From Myxococcales bacterium (GTDB taxonomy: Bacteria > Myxococcota_A > Polyangia > Palsa-1104 > JAEUJZ01): a DNA stretch of 64,000 nucleotides. Shown here piece after piece: positions 1 through 9,600 of the stretch (the stretch's first letter is position 1; each line of letters starts with the position of its first letter). The position numbers were made by a program, and so were the translations under genes. The DNA lies in the NCBI GenBank assembly GCA_016794365.1, contig JAEUKB010000075.1, positions 1 to 64,000 on the forward strand, read 5' to 3'. Under the pieces are notes generated by a model, which saw only the letters and a list, made by a program, of their open reading frames with translations, ran no database searches and was not told the DNA's origin.

Positions 1-130
1 CCCCGCTACCCTGCGAGACTTTTTTCCGTTCCGCAGGCGGCCCGAAAAAAAGCTCTCCGGCGACAGTCCCCGGCACGAAGTGCGGGGGGTCGCCCCCACG
101 CTCTTTGCTCAAACTGTTGGTTTCGTAGTG
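1..130. repeat. Dispersed hairpin repeat, copy A
   Basis: This stretch matches 25816-25917 closely: both begin CCCCGCTACCCTGCGAGACT, continue through an inverted repeat with arms GAGAC-T(n)-C and G-A(n)-GCTCTC, and end in a shared TCGCCCCCA...CTCAA...TGG segment. Copy A carries about 27 extra bases around 62-90 that form their own hairpin (CCCCGGCAC / GTGCGGGG). No convincing ORF lies here. The rest of the 259 bases before the first gene shows nothing else recognisable. It may be a terminator-like or REP-like intergenic element; its true left boundary may lie outside the window. Confidence 0.7.
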
Positions 131-259
131 GTCGCAGGTTAGCCCACTGAGCCGCCGCTGCGTCTCGGTCCGGTCGCAGCAGCAAGTGGTCGGACGAGCC
201 AACAGAATCGGCTGATTTTTTGGTCACAGCGCGGAAAAAACGGCGCTAGTCTGCGCCCC

Positions 260-1015
260 ATGTCGTCTCCGAATCCTTCTGCCGACTTCCCTTCCTTTTC
301 GTCGCCGGGTACTGACCCAGGATCTGACAAAGAGCTTTCTTCGACCCAGGCACTGTGGCGGATCGCGCGCGCACTGCCACTGGTCGAGCGCAGCTACGCA
401 ATCATTCGTTTTATGATCCTGCGGGTGAAGCTGCTCGCGACGATGGATCTGATGCTTCCGGCGGAAGGTCCGATCCTGGATGTCGGCTGCGGCTTCGGCC
501 TGTGGTCCGCGTACTTTTCACAGATGCAGCCGGGTCGTCGCATCATCGGCATCGATCCGAACGCGCATCGGATCTCAATGGCGCAGAAGGTCGCGCAGCA
601 GCTGGGCGTCCAGACTGAGTTCTATGCCGAAGACGTTCGTCAGTCGGCGGCGCGCGGTCCGTTTCGCGCGGTGTATTTGCTCGATGTGCTGCACCACATT
701 CCGTCGGCGGATCAGATCTCGGTGGTCAGTCAGCTCACCGACATGCTGGAAGAAGGCGGCACGCTGCTCATCAAAGACATCACGACCAAGCCGTGGTTTG
801 GACTGAAGTTTACGGAGATCCTCGATCGCGCGATGGTCGGCATGAAGGAAGAGCTGGCCTACCGTCACCACAACGAGTGGAGCGAGCTGTTGCGCGAGTT
901 TGGCTACACGGTGCGTGTGGTGCGAGTTCCCGATGTGCTGCCATATCCGCACGTCATCATCGCTGCGACCAAAGGCAAGCGTCCCGTCGCGCAGGCTGCC
1001 TCGGGTCTGAACTAA
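260..1015 (+). CDS. Class I SAM-dependent methyltransferase
   Basis: A 251-residue protein with the Rossmann-type SAM-binding pattern of class I methyltransferases. Motif I (ILDVGCGFGLW) lies near residue 72, an acidic residue at the end of strand 2 (IIGIDPN) near residue 95, and a motif-IV-like strand YLLDVLHHIP near residue 135. The first 35 residues are low complexity and Ser/Pro rich, so translation could start internally. It stands alone: a repeat lies upstream and a convergent gene downstream. The fold and cofactor are well supported; the methyl acceptor cannot be told (small-molecule, lipid or quinone-type enzymes all share this form). No strong Shine-Dalgarno sequence is visible before the ATG. 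Confidence 0.85.
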   Translation: MSSPNPSADFPSFSSPGTDPGSDKELSSTQALWRIARALPLVERSYAIIRFMILRVKLLATMDLMLPAEGPILDVGCGFGLWSAYFSQMQPGRRIIGIDPNAHRISMAQKVAQQLGVQTEFYAEDVRQSAARGPFRAVYLLDVLHHIPSADQISVVSQLTDMLEEGGTLLIKDITTKPWFGLKFTEILDRAMVGMKEELAYRHHNEWSELLREFGYTVRVVRVPDVLPYPHVIIAATKGKRPVAQAASGLN

Positions 1016-1081
1016 ACAGCGCACAACCGATCGCGAGATCGCACGCTTTGCTCGCGTTGTGACCCGTCGCTGGACCGTGAA

Positions 1082-1459
1082 CTACGTCGGCGGCGGTGGC
1101 ATCGGCATTGGCTTCACCGGCGCAGGCTTTTTGCTGGTCTTGAGCTTGTGCAGCTTCATGTTGATCTCGTTGATGCGCTTGCCGTCGGCTTTCACCTTTT
1201 CTTTGGCGGGCTTTATGGCATCGCCCTTGGCTGCGGCCAGCGCTTTTTTGTCTTCCGCAAGCTGCGCGTTGGCCTTCTTGAGCTCTTCCAGCAGCTGTTC
1301 GCGCGTTTCACCGACGGAAGCTGCGGTCTTGTCTCCGGCTGATTCAACCTTGATCACCGGTGCCGAAGTGGCCGTTGGAGGCGGCGTCTCAGCGAGCGCA
1401 TGACCCAAAAGCGCCAGCGAGAGAAGGCCAGCAGCCATAGTCTTTCCGTAGATCTTCAT
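1082..1459 (-). CDS. Small exported coiled-coil protein, Pro-rich tail
   Basis: A 125-residue protein with a likely Sec signal peptide (MKIYGKTMAAGLLSLALLGHALA, cleavage near residue 24). A Thr/Pro/Ser stretch follows, then a charged heptad-like helix from about residue 50 to 108 rich in Glu, Lys and Ala (for example ETREQLLEELKKANAQLAED), and a Pro/Met tail. It resembles small periplasmic coiled-coil proteins, but no family is recognised. A Shine-Dalgarno-like GGACAAGT precedes the start. It is convergent with the methyltransferase and lies downstream of an AT-rich hairpin that may separate it from the esterase gene. Confidence 0.65.
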   Translation of the reverse strand: MKIYGKTMAAGLLSLALLGHALAETPPPTATSAPVIKVESAGDKTAASVGETREQLLEELKKANAQLAEDKKALAAAKGDAIKPAKEKVKADGKRINEINMKLHKLKTSKKPAPVKPMPMPPPPT

Positions 1460-1574
1460 CGGTACTTGTCCTTTCCAGACGCTATGACGCAGCGCAGGAT
1501 CGAATTATTTTGCCGGGGCTGACACGTCGCTGCCAGTGATTTTGATACAAACCGACGGCTCCACTGTAGGAGTC

Positions 1575-1613
1575 AGACATATATTAGTCGTATCAAATGA
1601 CTAATATATGTCT
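1575..1613. terminator. Perfect 15-bp-stem AT-rich hairpin
   Basis: AGACATATATTAGTC (1575-1589) and GACTAATATATGTCT (1599-1613) are exact reverse complements around a 9-base loop; GTAGG/CCTAC just outside can extend the stem across a small bulge. The arms are strikingly AT-rich for this genome. The hairpin lies in the 272-base gap after the esterase stop at 1732 and before the small exported gene starting at 1459, both leftward. A terminator or an operator for a dimeric regulator are both possible. Nothing else is seen in the gap. Confidence 0.55.
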
Positions 1614-1731
1614 ACCTACGCTGATGCAAACAATATGAGTCATTTGAAAGGACGCATATTCAGGTGGGAAGGCTTCGGGAAATCCGTAGCGCGTGATCAG
1701 GAACGCGCGCCCAAGAACGCGCGACGGGCGA

Positions 1732-3432
1732 TCAGTAGGTGACAACCAGCGTCGGTGCCAAGGTTCCGCTGCTGTGTAGTTCCAGCGTATCGGAGGGGAA
1801 GTCGATCGGAGTGCTGGCGCGGATGCGGACTTGTAGCTTGCTTCCTTCGCGCAGGACAGAGACAGGAAGCGATACCGAAAGCTTGGCTCCATCCGTACCG
1901 GGCGGACTCACTGCTGCGACGGCAATGTGGCTGGCTGCCGCTGCGTAGTCTTCTTGTGCAAGCGCAGCGCTCTTGCCAAAAAATCCGCTCTTTGCGTCCA
2001 GTGTCAGGCCCGATACCGATCCACTCTGTGACTTGCGGAAAAGGACAAGCTCGACGGTCTTGACCGGAAGCGCAGCCAGGCTGCTGATGTCAAAGGACAC
2101 GATCGTGCGATAGGTGTCGCCGTTATACATTCCTTTGTCTCCGACCTTGAGGACGCTGCTGCTGATGCCATCGGTTGCATACTGTCCGACGAAGCCGCTT
2201 TCCGCTGCGGTGCCTGGGATTTGGATCGTCTTGCCGCTGGCTGCATCGACCGCCGCATCCTGTCCGAGATCAGCAGACAGATCAGGAGGGACTCCCAAGT
2301 CGCGTCCCAGATCCATCGACAAGTCCGCAGGAGTCATCGCCAGATCCGTTCGCGTAGCCAGATCGGGAGGCGTAGCCAGATCAGGAATGCTGGCATCGAC
2401 CGTCGCAAGATCGCCGCTTCCAGCATCGGGAACAGCACTTCCAGCTTGCGGATGGGCGCGGAAGAAATCCCACGTCATCTTGGATGCATCCGGTCCTTTG
2501 GGATCGGTGAAGGAACCTGAGGCACTGCCTCCCGACCATGCATGACCCATTCCGCTGACCATCACCTTGATCATCACGTCCGATCCCGTGGTGCGATCGC
2601 GATAGATCGATCGGGTGTAGCTGCGGCCTCCGCGTACGGTTCCGCTTTCGGTGCTGGCTGGCGAGTCACTGATGTTTCCGTCGGCTGTTCCGTCCGATGC
2701 CAGATCGTTGGTCTTGGCCCACTGAGAGATCACCTGATCGCCGTTGACCGGGACAACGGTTCCGTCGCTGCTGCCGTGAAAGACGATGACAGGAACGGTG
2801 CGAGCACGGGTTCCCATCGCGCGATAGGCCAGGACTCCTTGGTTTGCAGGACTTGGTCCGCCACTGCGCATGGCGGCGCTGGTGGCTTTGTATTCCAGTC
2901 CGGATCCCACCGCGATGGCGGCAAACACATCGGGATAGGTTGCTCCCAGGATGACCGCCATGGCTGCACCTGCGGACAGACCGCCTACGTACACGCGACG
3001 GGAATCGATGTTGTACTTTTTGCCAAGCTCTGAAACGAGCCCCGCAAGGATCGCGGGCTGACCACTTCCGCGCGCTTGATGCTCGGCGGCAAACCAGTCC
3101 CAGCACTTTGCGATGTTGGCGCTGCTGGGCTGCTCCGGATAGACGACCAGGAATCGCTCCGACTCTCCGAGCGCGTTCATCTGCGTGCCAGTTGCAAACT
3201 GCGCAGGATCTTGCGAGCAGCCATGCAGCATCATCACAAGCGGAATCGATCGATCGGCGCTGTAGCTGCTGGGAACAAACAGCTTGTAGTTTCGTCCTGC
3301 GTAGTTTCCGTCGATGATCAGGGCATCTTGCTTGAGCTTGATGCCAAGCGCGGACTCCTGATCCGAAGAAACACAGGCCGAAGAGACACAAGCAGAGAGC
3401 AGTACGAGACTCCTTACGACAACGGATTTCAT
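1732..3432 (-). CDS. PHB depolymerase-like esterase lipoprotein with C-terminal DNRLRE-like domain
   Basis: A 566-residue secreted hydrolase. The start at 3432 is chosen because GGGAGGA lies 3-9 bases upstream and a lipoprotein-type signal (MKSVVVRSLVLLSACVSSAC) begins there. Residues about 35-305 match the PHB depolymerase/LpqC esterase family: oxyanion HGCSQ near 70, nucleophile Ser153 in GLSAG, Asp223 in SSDGTVVP and His297 in GHAWSG. A linker of repeated (P)DLA/DLG units (about 325-385) leads to a C-terminal domain of about 180 residues with the YRTIVSFDISSL pattern of DNRLRE beta-sandwich modules. It probably cleaves extracellular polyhydroxybutyrate or related esters. It ends an operon with a porin and a GntP permease. 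Feruloyl/acetyl-xylan esterase is the main alternative, because these families overlap. Confidence 0.8.
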   Translation of the reverse strand: MKSVVVRSLVLLSACVSSACVSSDQESALGIKLKQDALIIDGNYAGRNYKLFVPSSYSADRSIPLVMMLHGCSQDPAQFATGTQMNALGESERFLVVYPEQPSSANIAKCWDWFAAEHQARGSGQPAILAGLVSELGKKYNIDSRRVYVGGLSAGAAMAVILGATYPDVFAAIAVGSGLEYKATSAAMRSGGPSPANQGVLAYRAMGTRARTVPVIVFHGSSDGTVVPVNGDQVISQWAKTNDLASDGTADGNISDSPASTESGTVRGGRSYTRSIYRDRTTGSDVMIKVMVSGMGHAWSGGSASGSFTDPKGPDASKMTWDFFRAHPQAGSAVPDAGSGDLATVDASIPDLATPPDLATRTDLAMTPADLSMDLGRDLGVPPDLSADLGQDAAVDAASGKTIQIPGTAAESGFVGQYATDGISSSVLKVGDKGMYNGDTYRTIVSFDISSLAALPVKTVELVLFRKSQSGSVSGLTLDAKSGFFGKSAALAQEDYAAAASHIAVAAVSPPGTDGAKLSVSLPVSVLREGSKLQVRIRASTPIDFPSDTLELHSSGTLAPTLVVTY

Positions 3433-3442
3433 GTAGTCCTCC

Positions 3443-5164
3443 CTAGAAGAAGAAAAAGCCAACACCTTGTACCGCATGCGTTGTGGCATGAACTCCATCG
3501 GCGTACAAATCATCAAAGTAGGCCCAGTCCGCACCGACGCGAATGGCCTGCGTGATGTCTACAAACAGCCCGGCGTTGTACAGCGTTTCGGTGTCCCGCA
3601 CCTTGGCTGGATTGACGTACAGATCGCAGTCTAGGAGCTGGGTTTTCGCGAAGTTCGCAAACAGTCCCAAGTGATTCCCAATGCGCGGCGGATAGTACTC
3701 CAGTCCGACGATAAACGTCATCCAGTGCGGCAGTCGTAGCTCTCCGTTTTTGTCGTAGACCGCAAGCCCTGGATCGTCACCAGGAACAAACGCTGGCGCG
3801 GTCATTCCTGACTGCGTAGGAAGCGGCGGATTGTTGACACCCCCAACCAAGCCTACGTACAGATCGTTGATTCCTTGACCGCTGACAAACTCACCAACCA
3901 GCGACAGAGAATTGGATCGCTTGTCCTTGGTTCCGGGAATGATCGGAAGGAAGGCATCGACCGCGATCCCAAGTCCGGTCTTGGAGTTTGTGTCCTGCGG
4001 ACTCGCTGAAAACTGCGGCAGCGTAAAGCGGCGAAGATCTGCGCTCACTGCGATCTGAGCGGCCATCGTTGTCGTCGCTGTGACATACAGAGTGTGGACT
4101 CCTTTCCAGTTGTTAAATGCAAGGCGAGCGCCTGCTTCAAACTCTGGAACCATCGAGTCCCGCTGCGGAGGACGATTCGCAGACACCGCAAATTCTAGCG
4201 TCACGGGCTTGGTCTTGACGGTCTTGGAAATCCGCAGCTGCATCGTGCGCGAAAACAGCGAACCGACGACTCCTGACCACTGAACGTCAGCGGGAACAAA
4301 GCTGGGCTGAAACCCGAACAGGTGCCAGGTGTGACCAAACAGAATGTCCACCACAGGCGTTTCCATCTTGAAGTAGGCATGACGGACGCGCAGGTTCGGA
4401 TTGTTGAAAAACGAGGCTTCGGTGATGCTGCTGCCAATGGCTCCCGTCGGTCCCAGGAAGTCCATTTCCAGCAGGGCAGAAGCGCGCAGCCAAGACAACT
4501 CTGGCGCTTCGATGCGGAATCCGATCCGCGAGTCGCGTGCTGTGAACTCCGTTCGTCCATGCTGTCCAGCGAACGTATCGGGACGCGCAACCTGCAAGTT
4601 TCCTGCGTAGTCGTTAAAGCTCTGCGTAGAAAAGTACATGACATCTGCTTGCGCAAAGCCAAACAGCGTCGTCGCCCACTTGCCGATCACCAGCGTTGTA
4701 GAGTCCGCAGCGCGACTTCCCAGACTGGACTGAAGATCGTGCATGGCGCTGTCGTATTCCGCTTGGGAAATGACTCCTTTGTCACGCAGAAGTCGCAGCG
4801 ATGTAAGCTCCACAAAAGGTGGTGTTGCAGGCGGACTGGGTGGTGGCGGAGCCAGCGGAACCGCAGCAGTCTGCGATGGAATCTGCGGACTCTGATTCGG
4901 CATCGGACTCGGTATAGGAATCGGAACCGGAGCCTGAACCGGAGTCACTGTAGGAGCCAAATCGATCGCAGTAGGAATCGGTGGCGGAAGGTTCGGAGGC
5001 AGCGCGAGTCCCGGCGCTGGCGGCAGATTGAGCGGCTGCGAACTGGAACTTGGACTGGGGACCGATGACTGCTGCGCGCTCAGGTTCTGTGCGAAAGCAG
5101 CAAGCGGACAGAGTGAAACCGTCAGCGCCACCAGCGTAGCGTGCGACAAAGGCTGTGCAGACAT
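3443..5164 (-). CDS. Outer-membrane porin with Pro-rich linker (DcaP-like)
   Basis: A 573-residue protein with a signal peptide (cleavage after AAFA near residue 25) and a Pro/Ser-rich periplasmic segment to about residue 112. A short helical hairpin (LRLLRDKGVISQAEYDSAM) resembles the SHOCT/oligomerisation motif. About 420 residues of alternating beta structure follow (FGFAQADVMYF, RIGFRIEAPE, GVHTLYVTATTTM), ending in aromatic GVGFFFF, the usual C-terminal signature of outer-membrane barrels. The architecture is like DcaP-type trimeric porins, which carry a helical N-terminal extension. It sits 10 bases upstream of the esterase gene and 18 bases downstream of the GntP permease, suggesting it passes the same substrate across the outer membrane. 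Confidence 0.75.
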   Translation of the reverse strand: MSAQPLSHATLVALTVSLCPLAAFAQNLSAQQSSVPSPSSSSQPLNLPPAPGLALPPNLPPPIPTAIDLAPTVTPVQAPVPIPIPSPMPNQSPQIPSQTAAVPLAPPPPSPPATPPFVELTSLRLLRDKGVISQAEYDSAMHDLQSSLGSRAADSTTLVIGKWATTLFGFAQADVMYFSTQSFNDYAGNLQVARPDTFAGQHGRTEFTARDSRIGFRIEAPELSWLRASALLEMDFLGPTGAIGSSITEASFFNNPNLRVRHAYFKMETPVVDILFGHTWHLFGFQPSFVPADVQWSGVVGSLFSRTMQLRISKTVKTKPVTLEFAVSANRPPQRDSMVPEFEAGARLAFNNWKGVHTLYVTATTTMAAQIAVSADLRRFTLPQFSASPQDTNSKTGLGIAVDAFLPIIPGTKDKRSNSLSLVGEFVSGQGINDLYVGLVGGVNNPPLPTQSGMTAPAFVPGDDPGLAVYDKNGELRLPHWMTFIVGLEYYPPRIGNHLGLFANFAKTQLLDCDLYVNPAKVRDTETLYNAGLFVDITQAIRVGADWAYFDDLYADGVHATTHAVQGVGFFFF

Positions 5165-5182
5165 GCGCGTGCCGTGTCCTTG

Positions 5183-6595
5183 TTAGTACAGGTGAGTCAG
5201 GTAGAAAAAGCCAATGACCAAGAACACCGCAGCGGTCTTGATCAGCGTCATCGCGAAGATGTCGATGTAGGACTGTTTGTGGGACAGTCCGGTAACTGCA
5301 AGCAGCGTGATCACTGCACCGTTGTGAGGCAGCGTATCCATTCCTCCGCTGGCCATGGATGCGACGCGATGCAGCACTTCGGGGGGAATTCCTAGCTCGG
5401 TTGCGCGCGTCAAGTACGTCTGTCCCAGCGTCGCCAGCGCAATGCTCATTCCTCCCGATGCAGAGCCGGTGATTCCGGCCAGTCCTGTGGTGGTGACCGC
5501 CAGAGAGATCAGCGGATTGGTGAACGCATGAGACATAAACTCGCTGATGATGCGGAAGCCGGGAAGGGCGGCGATGATGCCTCCGAAGCCGTATTCCGAA
5601 GCGGTGTTGACGGCGGCGAGCATGGCACCTGCGACCGCGATGTTGGCGCTGGTTGCAAAGCGCGGAGCGACGGTACGATAGGCCGAACACACAACGGTCA
5701 GGATGCCGATTAGGAGCGCTCCTTCCACGGCCCAAATCGCCACCAGCTTGCTTGGATCCAGCGCTGCGGTCTGGCTGACACCAAGCTTGGCAAAGTCAAA
5801 GCTCTGCGGATACAGCGACGGTAAAATTCCTGTAAAGACACGGTTTAGGATTCCGACAAGGACAAGCGGAAGCAGCGCCAACCAAGGAGAAGGAAGCGCT
5901 CCGTCCACACCAAAAGGAGTCGAAGAAATTGCTTGGGAATTCGCTTCAGACTCGGCTCCGTAACCTTCTCCTGCTTGCGCGGCTTTTCGTCGCTGATAGG
6001 ACAGATACGCCATCCCTGCGGCCAGCACAAACAGCGCTCCGACCAGTCCCAGCTTGGGCGCGGCCCAGGTGTTGGTATGAAAGAACGTGGTCGGAATGAT
6101 GTTCTGAATCTGGGGAGATCCGGGCAGCGCATCCATCGTGAAGGTGAACGAGCCCAGCGCAATCGTGCCGGGAATCAGACGACGCGGAATGTCTGCGGCT
6201 TTGAACAGCTCCGCTGCAAAGGGATAGACAGCGAACGCGGCCACAAACAGAGACACGCCTCCGTACGTGAGGAGCGCGCACACAAAAACGACCGCCAGCA
6301 TCGCGTTGTTGCGTCCCAAGATGCCAACGACTTTGGCGGTGATGGCTTTGGCAAAGCCGGATACTTCGATGAGCTTTCCGAAGATCGCTCCGAGGAGAAA
6401 CACCGGAAAGTAGGGCTTTAGGAATCCCACCAGCTTTTCCATATAGATTCCGGAAAAGAACGGAAGGATGTGATGCGGTGAAACCCACGCCACCGCAAAC
6501 AGTGCAGCGAGTGGCGCGAACAGAATCACGCTAAAGCCACGGTAGGCCACAAACATCAGGAAACAGAGCGCTGCGATCGTTGACAGGATTTCCAT
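5183..6595 (-). CDS. GntP-family permease, probable hydroxy-acid importer
   Basis: A 470-residue inner-membrane protein with about 12 hydrophobic segments. It carries the GntP family hallmarks: FPVFLLGAIFGKLIE near residue 65, LTYGGVSLFVAAF near 110, TMDALPGSPQIQN near 155 and the C-terminal SGSASGGMSIALATLG and ASMASGGMDTLPHNGAVI. The family moves gluconate, hydroxybutyrate or citrate-like hydroxy acids with protons or sodium. With a PHB-depolymerase-like lipoprotein and a porin downstream, uptake of 3-hydroxybutyrate or its oligomers is the simplest reading (inference). It is first in its operon and diverges from the large regulator gene across 55 bases. Confidence 0.85.
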   Translation of the reverse strand: MEILSTIAALCFLMFVAYRGFSVILFAPLAALFAVAWVSPHHILPFFSGIYMEKLVGFLKPYFPVFLLGAIFGKLIEVSGFAKAITAKVVGILGRNNAMLAVVFVCALLTYGGVSLFVAAFAVYPFAAELFKAADIPRRLIPGTIALGSFTFTMDALPGSPQIQNIIPTTFFHTNTWAAPKLGLVGALFVLAAGMAYLSYQRRKAAQAGEGYGAESEANSQAISSTPFGVDGALPSPWLALLPLVLVGILNRVFTGILPSLYPQSFDFAKLGVSQTAALDPSKLVAIWAVEGALLIGILTVVCSAYRTVAPRFATSANIAVAGAMLAAVNTASEYGFGGIIAALPGFRIISEFMSHAFTNPLISLAVTTTGLAGITGSASGGMSIALATLGQTYLTRATELGIPPEVLHRVASMASGGMDTLPHNGAVITLLAVTGLSHKQSYIDIFAMTLIKTAAVFLVIGFFYLTHLY

Positions 6596-6650
6596 GGGCG
6601 GCTCCCTTGTGCCCGGAGCATCGGAGCGCTACAACCGAGGCTCAACTGAC

Positions 6651-9600
6651 ATGCGCTTACATCCGCCGTTTCCTCGTCCGTGCAGCGTGTTTGTGGGTCG
6701 GGTAGGAGAGCTGCGGCGTGCGCTCTCTTTGCTTCCGACCGAGCCGCTGTGTCTGGTCTACGGCATCGCAGGAATCGGCAAGAGCGAGTTTGTCTATCAG
6801 CTTGTTGAACAGGCGCTGAAGCTTCCGTCGCTGGATACGATGCAAGCGCTGCTTGTCTGTGCCAAGCCCGGACAGCGCACAAGCGAGCTGTTGTCCGAGC
6901 TGCTACGGACGCTTGAAGAGCCGAGCGCAGTGAGTCTGTCAGGTGCAGATCAAGCGCTGCGCGAACAGAGCAGCGATCCCGTGACGCTGCGACGACAGGT
7001 TGTGCTGCTGTTGGAACAGAGTCCGCGTCCGTTTCTGCTCTGTCTGGATGAGCTACAGCGACTGGAAGACGGCGCAGAGTCCGAGCTGTCGATGCTGCTC
7101 GGGGAAGTCAGTCGTCACGTTCGGCGCAGTCGGGTCATCGTCTGTGTCCGCAGCGAGCTGTCGCTCCCTTCCTCATCGGCGATTCCCGTGGTGATCCGAC
7201 TTTCGCCGCTGGCCATGAGTGAGTCCACCGCGCTCGTGGACAAGCTCTGTCTGCGCCTGGGTCATTCCAGCGTGTCACCCGATGTGCGCGACAAGCTAGA
7301 GTCCGGCAGTCCGCTGCTGATTCGACAGGCGCTGTTTCAGTCCGAATTACCGACGGAAATCCGCGCGGACGGAGCCTTCCCAAGCGGAGTCGATACGCTG
7401 TCTTCGCTGTCTGCTTCTCAGCGTCAACTGCTATTGCTGGCGCGGATTTATTCGGGTGCGCGGGCTCGCTCGGTCAAGGACTTACATGATCTGTTTCCGT
7501 CGCTGCATACGCTCAGTGAAGATCTGCGGGTGCTGTCGCGGCGCTTTCTGCTTGAGCTGGATGTCGGTGTAGCGCGCGGGCCGACCAGCAATCCGCAGAG
7601 AGCGCTTTCGAGCGCACAGATCGTGCTGGCAGAGCCACTGTGGAATGTCCTTGTATCGGTCTGGCCGGAAGCAGATCTTCAGCAAACTCGACGAGAAGTG
7701 GCGTCGCTTTTGCTTGGACGGTTCTTTGTCGCGCCGCAGCGATCCGCGCAGGAAGGAATCGAAGCGCTCAAGCAGCTTGTCTGGGCCGCTGCGTACACCC
7801 AAGCGGTGCAGGTGCTGCGACAGATTCATCGCGCGCTCTCGGCGGCGTGGCTCGATGCGCAGCTTCTGGATCTGCTGTCTGACTTGCGGACCAAGCTGTC
7901 GGAAGGGGACTGTGAAGCGCTTGGCGCGCAGCGTATGGAAGTCGAGTTTCTGACCGTACGACTGCTGCGGAGCCGCTCGCAGATTGCGCTGGCGCACGCG
8001 CTTCTTTCGTCGATGAACCAGCTTCCCAGCGTGACCCAGTCCGCGCGCTATCTGGTGCTTCTGGGAGAAGTCTGTCAGCGCAGTGGACGCATCGATCTGG
8101 CGCAGAAGTACCTGGAACAAGCGCTGTCCCAAACGGAATCAGTGCGGGAACGACTGCGGATTGCACTTCAGCTTGCGCAGACGCTGGCACTTGCGGGTCA
8201 GGGGCTCCGGGCGCGACGGATGCTGGACGCGCTACAGTCCGATCCGGCGCTGGATGATCCGGTCGATCGGGCGCGCTTTCACGGCGCGATGTCGCTTACG
8301 CTGATCTTGGAAGACCGACTGATCGAAGCGGCGCAAGTGGCAGAGGAAGCACTGTCGCTGCTGGGTGGCGGTACGTTCTGTCTCGACTGGGCGCTGCACG
8401 CGCTGATTGCGCACATTGCATCGGACGCGCTGGATGCTGCGCAGTTGGTGATTGATAAGCTCTTGTTTCAAGCCCTGACGAGCGGAGTGTCGCAGCATGA
8501 GCTATCAAGTGACGCGGTTCCGCTGCTGGCGCTGATGCGTGGCGTGTTGGCCGGTGCGCGCGGAGACCTGACGACGGCGCGATCGCTGCTGTCCGCAGCG
8601 CTGCGGGTGCTCGATTCCCATGGCGATCAGCTCGCGGCGACGGTGGCTGGCTTTTATCTGGCGCGGGTGCTGCTGAAGCTCGGGGACTTGACCGGATCGC
8701 AGGCGACGATCGATCGAGCGCTGGCGAGCGCGCGGGAAGCGGGAACGTGGCCTCTGTCGCAGCGACTGGAAGTGCTCTCGGCGCAGGTGTTGATTGCGCA
8801 GGTTCAGCCGGGGGCGGCCAGGCTGGCGCTTTTGCGTGTGATGCGCTGCGATGCTTCGCCTCCGCCCGGTCGGCTGCTGGCGCTGTCGCAAGCGCTGCTC
8901 GCGCGGCTGGATGCGCTGTCATCGCTTGATTCCCCGCTGCGAGAGTCGGAAATGCAAGCCGCGACGCAGGCGATGGCGCAGGTGGTGCAGTCGATCCATC
9001 TGCTCGAACCGGCGGCGCAGCATCTTGTGGAACTAGAACACGCGGAGCTGTGGCTGATGCTCGGTCGGCTGCCCGAGCTAGGTTTTACGTCCCTGCGACG
9101 GAGAATTCAGCAGACCTTGGGCTATTACGCGGCGTCGCAGCGTCACTACGAAGAAGCACGGGCGGCGCTTTCTCTGTCGTGGCTCTTGCTCAGCTTGGGA
9201 CAGCCGAGTGACTTGGCGGAAGCGGATCAAGCGCTCGGTCGGGCCCAAGAGCTGGCGACGCGACATGCCTACGGACTGCTTCACCTGCGCGGGCTGCTGC
9301 TGGAATCGTCACTTCAGCGACGGCAAGGAAACGGACGACGCGCGCTTGCGCTGCTTCGCCAAGGGGTCGCAGAACTGGGCTCGCTCGGTGCGCTGAGCGA
9401 GACGCTGGATGCACGGCTTTTGCGGGCGGCGCTGCACGAGCTGGGACACTGCGAGCCTACCGAAAAGTCCGCGCAGCTTGCGTGGCTTCTTTCGTCGCTG
9501 GGACTGCGCAGTGTGCTTCCGTATGAGCTGCTGACCCGCGCGGGCCGAACCGAAGCCGATGAAGAGGCGCGCCAAGCCGCGTTTGGAACGCACGAGCTGA

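Noticed and set aside
6594..6650. ATG at 6594 as start of the regulator
   Set aside because: It overlaps the divergent permease start; residues before MRLHPPF show no family similarity.
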